Assembly: GCF_042945595.1 (NCBI RefSeq)
Contig: NZ_CP168493.1
Coordinates: 124,001 to 188,000, forward strand
Length of the DNA: 64,000 nt
Direction of reading: 5' to 3'
Source: Psychrobacillus sp042945595
GTDB taxonomy: Bacteria > Bacillota > Bacilli > Bacillales_A > Planococcaceae
In this document: positions 34,525-43,551 of the stretch, piece after piece
How positions within the stretch are numbered: the first letter of the stretch is position 1
Layout: each line of letters begins with the position of its first letter
Translations under genes and position numbers: made by a program
Notes under the pieces: model-generated
The model's input: the letters and a program-made list of their open reading frames with translations, nothing else
The model's database searches: none
What the model was told of the DNA's origin: nothing

Positions 34525-34959
34525 ATGGGAATTATAACACCATGTAATTGTTTATCAGAATTAGCGTACATTTACAATTTAGATGCTCAAACGGTTGCGA
34601 TAGAGGCGGACGTTAATTTTGATACAAATGGTTTTCTTACGGCTGGAATTTTGCATGCTACCGGTTCACCTTCGATACAAATTACCAATGCGGGTATCTA
34701 CGAAGTTACTTTCTCCGTGTCAGGTACAGAACCGAATCAATTTGCGCTATTTTTAAATGGCGACCTAGTTCCGGGAACCATTTATGCTTCAGGTGCTGGA
34801 ACACAGGAAACCAATGGCCAAGCAATATTCATTATTGGAGCCGGCGATGTTCTTACTCTTCGAAATCATTCTTCAGCTGCAGCAGTTGGTCTTGCCACCC
34901 CAATTGGTGGCACACAAGCAAACGTAAATGCTTCAATTGTAATAAAAAAATTAGATTAA
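34525..34959 (+). CDS. BclA C-terminal-domain (C1q/TNF-like) exosporium-type protein
   Basis: A 144-residue protein that is nearly all BclA-type C-terminal jelly-roll: VAIEADVNFDTNGFLTAGILHATGSPSIQITNAGIYEVTFSVSGTEPNQFALFLNGDLVPGTIY and NGQAIFIIGAGDVLTLRNHSS. It lacks the collagen-like GXX repeats and any obvious exosporium leader; the first 15 residues (ITPCNCLSELAYIYNL) contain two cysteines that could cross-link. The family trimerises and forms the spore's hairy nap. The strong RBS (AAAGGAGG) and sporulation-like -10 elements support spore-coat expression. Function in the coat is inference. Confidence 0.85.
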   Translation: MGIITPCNCLSELAYIYNLDAQTVAIEADVNFDTNGFLTAGILHATGSPSIQITNAGIYEVTFSVSGTEPNQFALFLNGDLVPGTIYASGAGTQETNGQAIFIIGAGDVLTLRNHSSAAAVGLATPIGGTQANVNASIVIKKLD

Positions 34960-35025
34960 TTTCAAAGTGCTATGGAACGCTTTAAAAAATCTAATTGTAG
35001 GTTCCGAGAAACGAGAAAAAATAGA

Positions 35026-35067
35026 AATCCTGATTTCAGCCGAAATAGGCTGATTTCAGGATTTTTT
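35026..35067 (+). terminator. Terminator of the exosporium-type gene
   Basis: A 16-bp stem with two mismatches (AATCCTGATTTCAGCC with GGCTGATTTCAGGATT) has a 6-nt loop and T6. Confidence 0.85.
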
Positions 35068-35329
35068 ATGTGCGTGTCTCTTTTAGCAAACAACTATTTT
35101 ATAACATTAGTGGTGTTAACTAAAATTTATTACATAGCATATATAAATCTAAAAATTTACATTATTCTAAATAAAGTAACATTATTTTACTGTAAAGTAT
35201 ATATAAATACTCATTTTTTTCGTGAAACTTATAGTTTTTATAGGAAGGGAGGTTTATAATAGAATTAAGTATTATGTACTATTAACTGTAAAAGATGGAT
35301 GTGAAATATGAACTATGAAAGGTGATCAA
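35068..35329. other. AT-rich intergenic region before the decarboxylase
   Basis: About 260 bp of very AT-rich DNA lie between the exosporium-type gene's terminator and the decarboxylase. I see no gene, repeat or recognisable operator. A promoter for the decarboxylase-chemoreceptor pair is expected here but cannot be singled out. Confidence 0.4.
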
Positions 35330-36973
35330 ATGAAAAACATACAACAGCTTTTCCAAAGTGAAGACGGCAATATTAAGCAAAGAGAACAACTATTGGGGTT
35401 TGTAGAAAAAATATTAACTTCAATGGATAGCTTAAAAGATCCAAATAAAACGATGCTGGGACCACTTCAAGAACGCTCAGCAAACTTTTATAAAGAGATA
35501 ATGGAAGATTTCGAAGTGCCTGAGGAAAGCAGAGGAATGGATCAAGTTGTGGGAGAATTGACTGACTTGATGAAGGGTCATCCGTATCATACAAAAAACT
35601 TCGTAACAAATGTTTTACCAATGGCAAGTATTCCTGGTGTCCTAGGTCAACTTACAAATTCTTTATTGAATGGTAATAACTTATGGGATGTTTATGGACC
35701 AGCAGCAGCTGAATGTGAAGTAAAAGTGGTCTCCATGATGTCGAAATTAGTTGGGTATGACTTTACGGAAAGCTTCGGATATACAACTTGGGGTGGACAA
35801 GGAGCTGTATTTAGTGGCTTGCGTATAGCAATAGCAAAACAATTCCCGCATGCTAAAGAAGAAGGAGTTCCAAATAATTTATATTGCTTTGCATCTGAAA
35901 ATGCTCATTATAGTTTGTTGAAGTCAGTTGAGGCAGTTGGTATTGGGAGTAATCATCTAGTACGTGTCAAAGCAGGTGCGGATCATTCTATGGATATGGA
36001 AGATTTGAAAATGCGCTTAACGGAAGTAATCGAAAAAGGCGGCATTCCTGTTTATATCGTTGCTACTACTGGTGCAACAGATAACTTTGCTATTGATGAT
36101 GTTAAAGCAATTAAAGAAATGGCAACAACATTCGAAGTCAAATATGATTTGAAACCGATACATATTCATGCGGATTCTGCTTTAGGCGGTTTTTATGCTT
36201 TCTTCAATGATTATGATTTTGCAAATAACCCACTGCACTTTGAGCGAGATGTTCTTGTAAATTTGCAAAATATACGTGAACGTATGCAGTATATTTCATT
36301 GGCAGATAGTTTATGTTTTGACTTCCAAAAGCTTGGACAAACGCCTTACTTAACGAGTTTGTTTTTAGTGAAAGAAGGAAAATATTTAGGTTTATTAGAC
36401 CTAGAAGATTTTGATACACCATATGTAGGTAATCGTGGCTACGGGTCTTATCATACAGGTTATACATTAGAATGTTCACGTATGGGTAGTTCGATTGCTA
36501 TTTATGCCGCATTGTTGGCGTTTGGTAAAACTGGATATCAACAACTATTAGCAAATTACGTACGTGTTAATTTAGTATTCCGTGAGCAATTAGCAATAAG
36601 GATCCCTTCGTTACAAGTGGTAAATGAGCCGAATATCGGACCAGTTACAGCATATCGATACTATTCGGTAGGTTTGAATTGGCAAGGAGAACAGTCTGGC
36701 AATTATACGCTTGCACAAGTTCAAGAGATCAATGCTTTAAATGCATCGCTATTTGAAGTACTAGGAAAACATCGCGATGACGTATTTTTTGGGGACACAA
36801 CGCGCGTTTGCACGGTAGCGGTTTCTGATTCTGACGAACTAGTGCCTGTTGCTGCAGCAAAATTCTTTTCTATTTCACCATATACCGAAGTGCAACATAT
36901 CCCAGCGATGATTAATTCTCTTCAACAATCAATTGAGACATTGGAGGCTACACAACTTGAAACTGTTTACTAA
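35330..36973 (+). CDS. PLP-dependent amino-acid decarboxylase (group II type)
   Basis: A 547-residue fold-type I PLP enzyme related to glutamate/tyrosine/diaminobutyrate decarboxylases. AsHAD/SALGG (Asp282 in HIHADSALGG) stacks the cofactor, His193 (ENAHYSLLKS) lies over the ring, and Lys334 in CFDFQKLGQTPY is the likely PLP lysine; the usual HK pair is QK here. YTTWGGQGAVFSGL is the phosphate loop. The substrate is not identifiable. ATG at 35330 is favoured by AAAGGTG upstream, over the one at 35315. The stop lies inside the start region of the chemoreceptor gene, so the two are translated together. Confidence 0.85.
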   Translation: MKNIQQLFQSEDGNIKQREQLLGFVEKILTSMDSLKDPNKTMLGPLQERSANFYKEIMEDFEVPEESRGMDQVVGELTDLMKGHPYHTKNFVTNVLPMASIPGVLGQLTNSLLNGNNLWDVYGPAAAECEVKVVSMMSKLVGYDFTESFGYTTWGGQGAVFSGLRIAIAKQFPHAKEEGVPNNLYCFASENAHYSLLKSVEAVGIGSNHLVRVKAGADHSMDMEDLKMRLTEVIEKGGIPVYIVATTGATDNFAIDDVKAIKEMATTFEVKYDLKPIHIHADSALGGFYAFFNDYDFANNPLHFERDVLVNLQNIRERMQYISLADSLCFDFQKLGQTPYLTSLFLVKEGKYLGLLDLEDFDTPYVGNRGYGSYHTGYTLECSRMGSSIAIYAALLAFGKTGYQQLLANYVRVNLVFREQLAIRIPSLQVVNEPNIGPVTAYRYYSVGLNWQGEQSGNYTLAQVQEINALNASLFEVLGKHRDDVFFGDTTRVCTVAVSDSDELVPVAAAKFFSISPYTEVQHIPAMINSLQQSIETLEATQLETVY

Positions 36974-38660
36974 AATGAAAAGTTCAATGTTATATAAAAA
37001 TATTTTAGTCTTTATTATTCCGATTGCCATATTTTCTGTTATTTTTAGTGTGGTTTTATTTGGCACATCTAGAATGATTATTAATGATTATGTGATCAAG
37101 CAATTTGAAGCGACGTTAAAATTGGTATCCAATGATGTTGTGGACAATCTAGATAAGGAACTGCTTGTTGAAGCAGATGATGATGATAATAAGGGCGAAC
37201 AATACAGTACACTGTTAAATAAATTAAATGACGCGAAAGCAAAACATAGCGTTGAAAATGTATATGTACTTTCTCGTTCTAATGGCCAGGAGCATATTGT
37301 TGCTTTAAGTGATACAGAATCTCATAATGAAGATTACGCTTTTGACCCGAAAATGAACGATGCAATTGATCAAGATAAAGTAGAGATTAGTGATATTTAT
37401 ACAGATGAGTATGGGGTTCATAAATCTATTTTTGTACCGTTTAAAGGAACAGATATTATTTTTGGTCTAGATATGGATGCATCTTTTATCTCTAAATTGC
37501 AAACAACCATTGTTTGGCTTAGTTTTGTTATAACATTCATTTTTGTTGCATTAGGTGCTTTGATTGGTTATATCGTAAGTAAAAAAATTACTAATCCGAT
37601 TAAAGCTCTTAATGGTTTTGTAGATGAAGTTGCTAAAGGAAATTTAGCAATCAAGGGTATAAACATAAAAGGGACAGATGAAATTGCTCAGCTATCTCGC
37701 GGAATTCACAATATGACAGATGATCTACGTTCTTTAATCGCCAAAATTGGAGAAAATGCAGAGATGGTGGCAGCAACATCGGTCGAATTATCAGCGGGCT
37801 CCGAACAAACAAGCGCTTCTATTCAACAAATTACTTCTTCGATGCAAGAAGTAGCCGTTGGATCAGATAAACAGGCAACAGCTATAGATGAAGTGGAAAA
37901 TAATATTACAGCTATTTCTTCAGAAATGAATCAAGTAGCTTCAGATGCTAGTAGTGCATCTTCCAAAGCATTAAATACATCCAAAATTGCGGAAAAAGGG
38001 AATCACACAATTCGTAGTGCAGTACAAAAAATGGATACTACATCGGAAGCCATCCACGAGACTTCAGAAGTAGTGAAACGCTTAAGCGAATATACTCAAG
38101 AAATTGGTGAGATTGTTTCATTAATTACTGAAATAACCGATCAAACAAACCTTCTGGCATTAAATGCCTCTATTGAAGCGGCTCGTGCAGGTGAACATGG
38201 AAAAGGATTTGCGGTTGTTGCAGAAGAAGTGCGAAAATTGGCCGACCAATCACGTGGAGCGGCCAATAAAATTAGTACACGTATTGAAACAATAAAAGCA
38301 GAATCATCACACGCGGTTAAATCGATGGCAATTAGTTATGATACCGTCAAGGATAGTGCCGTTACGTTCGATGAGGCGGGTAACGCATTCGAAGAAATTT
38401 CCATTGCGGTGACAGAGTTAACCGAACAAATGAATGACGTCAACCATGCAATTGGAAATATGAACAAAGGTGTAAGTAATATTGCTAGTTCGATGGAACA
38501 AGTAAGTGTTATTTCTGTTCAAACATCAGGTAATATCCAAAACGTTGCAGCGGCTTCTGAGGAACAAGCAGCTAGTATGGAAGAGATTACAAATTCTTCA
38601 AATAACTTAGCGGGTATGGCTGAACAATTACGAGATGCCGTTCATAAATTTGATCTATAA
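36957..38660 (+). CDS. Methyl-accepting chemotaxis protein
   Basis: Membrane chemoreceptor of about 567 residues. First helix (about residues 13-37), extracytoplasmic Cache-like sensor (38-185; VENVYVLSRSNGQEHIVAL), second helix (186-212), HAMP, then the long signalling coiled coil with the hairpin tip EITDQTNLLALNASIEAARAGEHGKGFAVVAEEVRKLADQS, identical to the usual CheA/CheW contact. The TTG at 36957 is chosen because GGAGG sits 9 nt upstream; an ATG at 36975 is possible. It overlaps the decarboxylase gene by 17 bp, an unusual pairing. Confidence 0.9.
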   Translation: MKLFTKMKSSMLYKNILVFIIPIAIFSVIFSVVLFGTSRMIINDYVIKQFEATLKLVSNDVVDNLDKELLVEADDDDNKGEQYSTLLNKLNDAKAKHSVENVYVLSRSNGQEHIVALSDTESHNEDYAFDPKMNDAIDQDKVEISDIYTDEYGVHKSIFVPFKGTDIIFGLDMDASFISKLQTTIVWLSFVITFIFVALGALIGYIVSKKITNPIKALNGFVDEVAKGNLAIKGINIKGTDEIAQLSRGIHNMTDDLRSLIAKIGENAEMVAATSVELSAGSEQTSASIQQITSSMQEVAVGSDKQATAIDEVENNITAISSEMNQVASDASSASSKALNTSKIAEKGNHTIRSAVQKMDTTSEAIHETSEVVKRLSEYTQEIGEIVSLITEITDQTNLLALNASIEAARAGEHGKGFAVVAEEVRKLADQSRGAANKISTRIETIKAESSHAVKSMAISYDTVKDSAVTFDEAGNAFEEISIAVTELTEQMNDVNHAIGNMNKGVSNIASSMEQVSVISVQTSGNIQNVAAASEEQAASMEEITNSSNNLAGMAEQLRDAVHKFDL

Positions 38661-38671
38661 TATGTTAATGA

Positions 38672-38713
38672 AAAAAGATTCAATGGCCATATTTATGACC
38701 ATTGAATCTTTTT
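38672..38713 (+). terminator. Terminator of the decarboxylase-chemoreceptor operon
   Basis: A 15-bp stem AAAAAGATTCAATGG/CCATTGAATCTTTTT with a 12-nt loop; its symmetry lets it work in both directions. Confidence 0.92.
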
Positions 38714-39168
38714 GTATATAGAGACAGCTAGTGGGGAGCTATTCGTGCTAGGTGTTTTGATAAAATGATAAGTAATATGAAATTGAGCAGTTGGACTTAC
38801 TTTAGGTGCTGATAACGACTGTTTAGGCGCACAAAGATTCGTTAGGTGTTTATAAGTAAAGTCTTTCATCTCGCTAAGGCACTTCTGGCTACTCTTGCAC
38901 TGGTGTAGTCAAGGTTTAGTCCAAAGCACTCTCGAATTTGGAGAAGACAAGATGCCCTTAAATGGTGCTTGTTCTTTTCTTAAGTTACACCTATTTAGCT
39001 TCTAAAATGGTTTTAATATATGAATAAGTTCAGTAATTTGAATGAGTTCCTATCAAGACCTATGACTGAATCCGTAAGAGGGATTTTCTATTATAGTAAA
39101 AATAATAAGAATATTGTGGAAGTGATTACAAGTTTAAAGTTGCTTCACAATATAAGGGGTGCACTACT
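38714..39168. other. 455-bp intergenic region without a supported gene
   Basis: I find no intact coding frame. On the minus strand, 38860-38990 reads as a protein-like but interrupted stretch (IRECFGLNLDYTSARVARSALAR and a stop), which may be the remains of a gene, though I cannot name it. A weak hairpin (CAAG..CC/GG..CTTG near 38950) is also seen. The last 70 bp probably hold the MFS promoter. Confidence 0.3.
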
Positions 39169-40395
39169 ATGAAAAGTTTATATAACGATTCCTGTTTCCG
39201 ATTAATTATTTTTGCTAATATTTCTTCCTCTATTGGATCTGGAATAACCATGATTGCAATACCATGGATGCTGGTAACAAGTACAAATGGAAATGCAGTA
39301 TTTGGTTATGTAACTATCTGTATGACAATTATAAGTTTCATCGTTACACCATTTATAGGGAATCTAATTGATAGGATGTCTCGAAAGAAACTACTGTTAA
39401 TGAGTGAAATCGTTTGTTTTGTATTGTTGTTATTTTTTTCATTCATCGGTTTTTTGGGATTACCCTATGAAGTTTGGCATTATATGTTCATTTACATGAT
39501 AGGGAGTATGTATTACACCATTTTTTATCCTACTATGTTCGCGTTAAATCAAGAAATCTTTAACAAAGATCAGTACAAATCATTAAATGGAACAATGGAA
39601 GTTCAAGGGCAGATTTCAAGTGTAATTGCTGGAGGCTTAGCAAGTATTTTATTATCCATTTGGGATTTACAATACATACTGCTACTTGACGCACTAACTT
39701 ATGGAGCTGCAATCTATTTTTACTTAAAATTACCGTATACTCAAACTAATCTTAGTAACACCTGTAAAATCGCTAGGTCAAAAGGTACAGAAGGTTTAAT
39801 GTATATGTTAAAACGACCATCTATGTTCTTGTTTCTATTTTTTTCTATCATGCCTTTTATTGGAGTTATGATTACGAATTACTTATTTCCTGTTTATTTA
39901 TCAGATGTGCTAAAAGCTTCTGGAAGTTTATATGGCACTCAAAGTATGATTTATGGAATGGGAGCAATAATGGCCGGAATTATCGTACCTACTATTGCTA
40001 GGAAATTTGGGGACGAAAAAACAATCATATCCTGTGTAATTACTTACACGATTGCGATCTCCTTAATTGTATTGGCTAATGTTCCAGTGTACTTATCACT
40101 TATGTTCTTTATTGCTATAGGTAATAGTGGAGCAAGAGTTGCCAGAAATTCTTTCTTGATGGACCAAATCCCTAATGAAATAATCGGAAGAATTGATAGT
40201 ATTTTTCGGTCAATCGGACTACTCTTCAGAATTGTACTACTCGCTATCTTTACAGGAATGGTATCAACTGGTCTAATTATGTATTGCTTTATCATACTCA
40301 GTGGATTATTAATTACTGCTTCCATTTTCGTAATTTTTTCTTGGAAAAAGGGTTTTAAATTAAATGAGAAAGATATTAAAATCGTCGTGGGATAG
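39169..40395 (+). CDS. MFS transporter
   Basis: Major facilitator superfamily protein of 408 residues with 12 predicted helices. NLIDRMSRKKLLLMSEIV is the loop 2-3 signature of the drug/macrolide efflux (MefA-like) group, and the central loop (YLKLPYTQTNLSNTCKIARSKG) separates the two six-helix halves. Substrate unknown; drug or siderophore export is typical. RBS AAGGGGTG precedes the ATG. It stands alone, upstream of the guanidine riboswitch. Confidence 0.85.
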   Translation: MKSLYNDSCFRLIIFANISSSIGSGITMIAIPWMLVTSTNGNAVFGYVTICMTIISFIVTPFIGNLIDRMSRKKLLLMSEIVCFVLLLFFSFIGFLGLPYEVWHYMFIYMIGSMYYTIFYPTMFALNQEIFNKDQYKSLNGTMEVQGQISSVIAGGLASILLSIWDLQYILLLDALTYGAAIYFYLKLPYTQTNLSNTCKIARSKGTEGLMYMLKRPSMFLFLFFSIMPFIGVMITNYLFPVYLSDVLKASGSLYGTQSMIYGMGAIMAGIIVPTIARKFGDEKTIISCVITYTIAISLIVLANVPVYLSLMFFIAIGNSGARVARNSFLMDQIPNEIIGRIDSIFRSIGLLFRIVLLAIFTGMVSTGLIMYCFIILSGLLITASIFVIFSWKKGFKLNEKDIKIVVG

Positions 40396-40473
40396 GGTTA
40401 GATAAATTCTCATATCCTTGTATAAGTCTTTAATATATGTATAATATAAAATAATTGGATATGTAAATCGTTT

Positions 40474-40594
40474 TCTAGGGTTCCGCAACGAGTGAGTTGG
40501 TCTGAGACCGAGAGAAAACTCACAGCTTGCTGTGTCACGGAAGGATAAAAGCCTGGGAGAAACTGTTAGACAGTTATCTCTTAGGCTTTTTTGT
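40474..40594 (+). promoter_or_regulatory. Guanidine-I (ykkC) riboswitch with terminator
   Basis: The leader of ykkCD has the conserved ykkC-class pieces in order: CTAGGGTTCCG, GGTCTGAGACCGAGAG, TCACGGAAGGATAAAAGCC and GGGAGAA. The 3' part of the aptamer is also one arm of the terminator: AAAGCCTGGGAGA pairs with TCTCTTAGGCTTT around an ACTGTTAGACAGT hairpin, then T6. Guanidinium binding should therefore block the terminator and switch on the exporter genes. Confidence 0.93.
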
Positions 40595-40629
40595 TTTTAT
40601 TTGAAGATTAGAAAGAGGGATTTATTTAG

Positions 40630-40971
40630 ATGAATACCGATTGGATAAAGGTTTTTATTGCCGCTTTTTTTGAAGTTTTTTGGGTCATTGGGTTAAAACA
40701 TTCAAGTGGTTTTTGGACCTGGACAGGAACAGTTATTTCGATTTGTATCAGTTTCTATTTAATGATTATGGCTGGACGAAAACTTCCAGTTGGAACTGTA
40801 TATGCAGTTTTTGTAGGAATGGGTACAGCGGGTACTGTCATTTCGGAAATGTTATTATTTGGAGAAACATTTAAAGTGAGCAAAATAATTTTGATATTAC
40901 TACTATTAGCAGGTGTAGTTGGACTAAAGCTGGTAACAAGCGACAAAGTCCAAGAAGGAGATGAGTTATAA
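40630..40971 (+). CDS. ykkC: SMR guanidinium exporter subunit YkkC
   Basis: Small multidrug-resistance family protein of 113 residues with four transmembrane helices. The essential membrane-embedded glutamate is in AAFFEVFWVIGLKHS (Glu15 region). In riboswitch-controlled SMR pairs the known role is proton-coupled guanidinium export; the preceding guanidine-I riboswitch strongly supports that. It is translationally coupled to ykkD (1-bp overlap, TAATGG). Confidence 0.94.
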   Translation: MNTDWIKVFIAAFFEVFWVIGLKHSSGFWTWTGTVISICISFYLMIMAGRKLPVGTVYAVFVGMGTAGTVISEMLLFGETFKVSKIILILLLLAGVVGLKLVTSDKVQEGDEL

Positions 40972-41285
40972 TGGCATGGATTTCTCTCATTATAGCGGGA
41001 TTGTTTGAAATGTTCGGTGTCACGATGATTAACAAATTACATAAGGAGCGTAACTTGCATTCGCTATCTCTACTCTTTCTCGGATTTGGAGGAAGTTTTC
41101 TATTTCTTGCATACGCAATGAAAACACTTCCTATGGGGACTGCTTATGCGATTTGGACAGGGATTGGCGCATCTGGTGGAGCCATTTTGGGGATGCTTTT
41201 ATACGGGGAATCGAAAGACTGGAAACGAATCGTCTTTATAGCGATGGTTTTAAGCGCAGCAATTGGACTAAAACTGGTTTCGTGA
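40971..41285 (+). CDS. ykkD: SMR guanidinium exporter subunit YkkD
   Basis: Four-helix SMR protein of 104 residues with the active-site Glu in AGLFEMFGVTMINKLHKE and the conserved LPMGTAYAIWTGIGASGGAILGMLLYGES. It pairs with YkkC, probably as a heterodimer with opposite topology. Its start shares one base with the ykkC stop. Confidence 0.94.
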   Translation: MAWISLIIAGLFEMFGVTMINKLHKERNLHSLSLLFLGFGGSFLFLAYAMKTLPMGTAYAIWTGIGASGGAILGMLLYGESKDWKRIVFIAMVLSAAIGLKLVS

Positions 41286-41301
41286 GAATATACAGTAAAA
41301 G

Positions 41302-41329
41302 ACCTAGTGAGAAAGTTTATTCACTAGGT
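41302..41329 (+). terminator. Hairpin after ykkD
   Basis: ACCTAGTGA pairs with TCACTAGGT over a 10-nt loop. The following GTTACTT is a poor U-tract, so termination may be weak. Confidence 0.5.
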
Positions 41330-41355
41330 GTTACTTCCATTGATTTTTTCTGTCA

Positions 41356-41532
41356 TTATTCAGAAATTTTTTGCTTTCGATTTAATAAATAAAATGCCGT
41401 TCCTGCAATGAATAAACCTGTACTGAGCCACATCGCTATACCATTCCATTCTCCATTGAATAATGTAATATTCGTCAAAGTAATAAACTGCATTAAAAGG
41501 ATAATTATATACAGACCGGTTATTGGTTTCAT
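41356..41532 (-). CDS. Small two-helix membrane protein, 58 residues
   Basis: A short frame starts at ATG 41532, 7 nt after an ideal AAGGAGG, and runs to TAA. It encodes two hydrophobic helices (MKPITGLYIIILLMQFITL and IAMWLSTGLFIAGTAFYLL) with a basic end (NRKQKISE). The strong ribosome site, ideal hydrophobic pattern and positive-inside tail support a real gene. No family is recognised. Confidence 0.7.
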   Translation of the reverse strand: MKPITGLYIIILLMQFITLTNITLFNGEWNGIAMWLSTGLFIAGTAFYLLNRKQKISE

Positions 41533-41786
41533 GTGTTTTCCTCCTTCCTTGTAATTGTGAGTCTCTTTTCTACCCCTTCATGTTTTTAAAATCGTTGAAA
41601 GCATCCAATTATGTTTATATATGGGTTTCGATATTTATATCCAGTGTATCATGTATACTAAATAACCTCTATTTTTATTTCAGAAAATTCATATAATAAA
41701 GAGGCTTTTTCATAGTATAATTCTGAAACTATTGTTCTTTTTAACCGTATAATAGTGTGTAGAACAAGAGGAAGAAGGATGATTGG

Positions 41787-43451
41787 ATGACGTTTGTTTT
41801 TATGATTTCGGCAGTCGTAGCAGTTATTACTGCTTTATTAGTCGTACCGTTAACAGCTAAAAGTAAAGGTACGACGTCTTCTATCGGTGGTATAGCGATT
41901 TTAACATTTATCGTATTAGCGACTGTATATTATGTGACAAATTTGGATCGGAACTGGACAGCTTTATGGCCTTGGCTTGTACTTGCTACGTTTGCCGGAA
42001 CAAGTATTTCAAGAGGGAAAGAGCAAAAAGCAAAAGGTGTGCTCTTCCTAGGAAGTTTAGCAGTAGCTATTTTTATGTTGTCCGCGCCGGTTTGGAATGC
42101 AAATGAAAAGTATGAAATAGCTAAAATGGATGAACAGGTGGAGATTCAACCATTTGATGAAACAAAAACGCCTGCAAGTGTACCTCCTAAATTTGCACGA
42201 AATAAAATGAAAAAAGCATTTGGGCAAGTTCCAAACACAAGTTACTATGAGCTGGGCCATTTACAAATTCAAAAAGTAAAAGATGAATATGTATATATTG
42301 CTCCAGTAGAGTTTTCTGGATTTTTCAAATGGATGAATGGAGATGTGACACCAGGTTATTTTACGATGAGTGCAACAGATTCTTCGGATAATCCCAAATT
42401 CGTTAAAGCAGAGATGAGTTACACACCGTCCTCATTCCTTCATAAAGATTTGGAAAGACATATGCGGATGAAGTACCCAACTAAGATTTTTTACGGGGAT
42501 CCTCAGTTAGAGATTAATGAAGATGGAAAACCTTATTATATTCGTTCTTATGGGAAGTTTATCACTGCCCGGAACGGTTTTGATGTGGACGGGATAGTTG
42601 TTGTGGATCCTGCTACAGGTCAAACAGATTCTTATAAGTTAGATGATGTGCCAGCTTTTATTGATGGAGCTGTATCACCAGAAGCGGTCAGCTTGCAAAA
42701 CAGTTATTACGGGAATTATATCCATGGTTTTATTAATAGTATTATTGGAAAAAAAGACGTAAAACTACCTTCAGATGAAGGAACAGTAGCGAATGTTAGT
42801 CCTATTTTCGGTGAAGATGGTAGAATGTATTACTTTACTGACTTTACAAGTCCGAAAGAAGGCGTCGATTCGATGCTTGGCTACTCCTTAACAGATGGTC
42901 GGACTGGTAAAGCGACGTACTACACGGGGAATCTAGAAGACTCCTATATGGATTCTCAAGGTGCACTACAAATCATTGAAAAGAAATTTATCGAAAAGAA
43001 ATGGGCAGGAGAAATGCCTGTACTCTACAATTTCTATGGAGAGGCTAGCTGGTTAACACCAGTACTGGATTCGAATGGGTTCTTACAAAACTATTTCATC
43101 GTGTCTGCTGCAAATCCGGAAATTTCGGTATATGGTAACACGCCAAACGAAGCATTGAAACTATATAAAACGGCACTTCAACGAGGCGGAAGCTCAGTTG
43201 ATGGGAGCTCCAATGCGGAAGAAAAGTCAGTAACTGGAACTGTTTTAAGGGTATTCAAGGAACGTGTCGGTGACTTCACTCAAATATCTTTCTTGTTGAA
43301 CAATAATCAAAGCTATATTGTATCTTCTGAAGTAGCCCCACTTGCAGTTTATTTGCAAGAAGGTGATAGCGTACAAGTGAGATTCTTAAATACGGGAGAA
43401 CTATTCTTACCTGTTAAAGAAGTGACGATACGAGGGATTGAGAATAAATAA
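41787..43451 (+). CDS. Membrane protein of unknown function, large extracytoplasmic domain
   Basis: A 554-residue protein not recognised as a named family. The N-terminal ~110 residues hold three or four membrane helices (MISAVVAVITALLVVPL, GGIAILTFIVLATVYYV, ALWPWLVLATFAG, GVLFLGSLAVAIFML). The remaining ~440 residues should be outside the membrane, with two similar blocks that resemble PepSY/propeptide-like repeats (TIFYGDPQLEINEDGKPYYIRSYGKF; NVSPIFGEDGRMYYFTDFTS) and a C-terminal ~80-residue OB-like domain (GTVLRVFKERVGDFTQISFLLNN). Repeat homology suggests an inhibitory or envelope-binding module. RBS AGAAGG precedes the ATG. Monocistronic. Confidence 0.75.
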   Translation: MTFVFMISAVVAVITALLVVPLTAKSKGTTSSIGGIAILTFIVLATVYYVTNLDRNWTALWPWLVLATFAGTSISRGKEQKAKGVLFLGSLAVAIFMLSAPVWNANEKYEIAKMDEQVEIQPFDETKTPASVPPKFARNKMKKAFGQVPNTSYYELGHLQIQKVKDEYVYIAPVEFSGFFKWMNGDVTPGYFTMSATDSSDNPKFVKAEMSYTPSSFLHKDLERHMRMKYPTKIFYGDPQLEINEDGKPYYIRSYGKFITARNGFDVDGIVVVDPATGQTDSYKLDDVPAFIDGAVSPEAVSLQNSYYGNYIHGFINSIIGKKDVKLPSDEGTVANVSPIFGEDGRMYYFTDFTSPKEGVDSMLGYSLTDGRTGKATYYTGNLEDSYMDSQGALQIIEKKFIEKKWAGEMPVLYNFYGEASWLTPVLDSNGFLQNYFIVSAANPEISVYGNTPNEALKLYKTALQRGGSSVDGSSNAEEKSVTGTVLRVFKERVGDFTQISFLLNNNQSYIVSSEVAPLAVYLQEGDSVQVRFLNTGELFLPVKEVTIRGIENK

Positions 43452-43475
43452 AAAACCGAATATAAGTAGTATCGA

Positions 43476-43505
43476 GCTATCCTAGTTTTCTGGGATAGCT
43501 TTTAT
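43476..43505 (+). terminator. Terminator before the MerR gene
   Basis: An 11-bp stem (AGCTATCCTAG with CTGGGATAGCT) and TTTT loop are followed by a short T run. Confidence 0.8.
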
Positions 43506-43551
43506 AATATAATAAACAGAGGTACGGCATCCAAACAAAAGGAGTGGTTAC

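Noticed and set aside
34972..35259. 95-codon plus-strand frame
   Set aside because: It crosses a strong terminator hairpin and low-complexity AT-rich DNA and has no ribosome site.
38860..38990. Decayed coding sequence on the minus strand
   Set aside because: Interrupted and not matching any family I recognise; too weak to list as a pseudogene.
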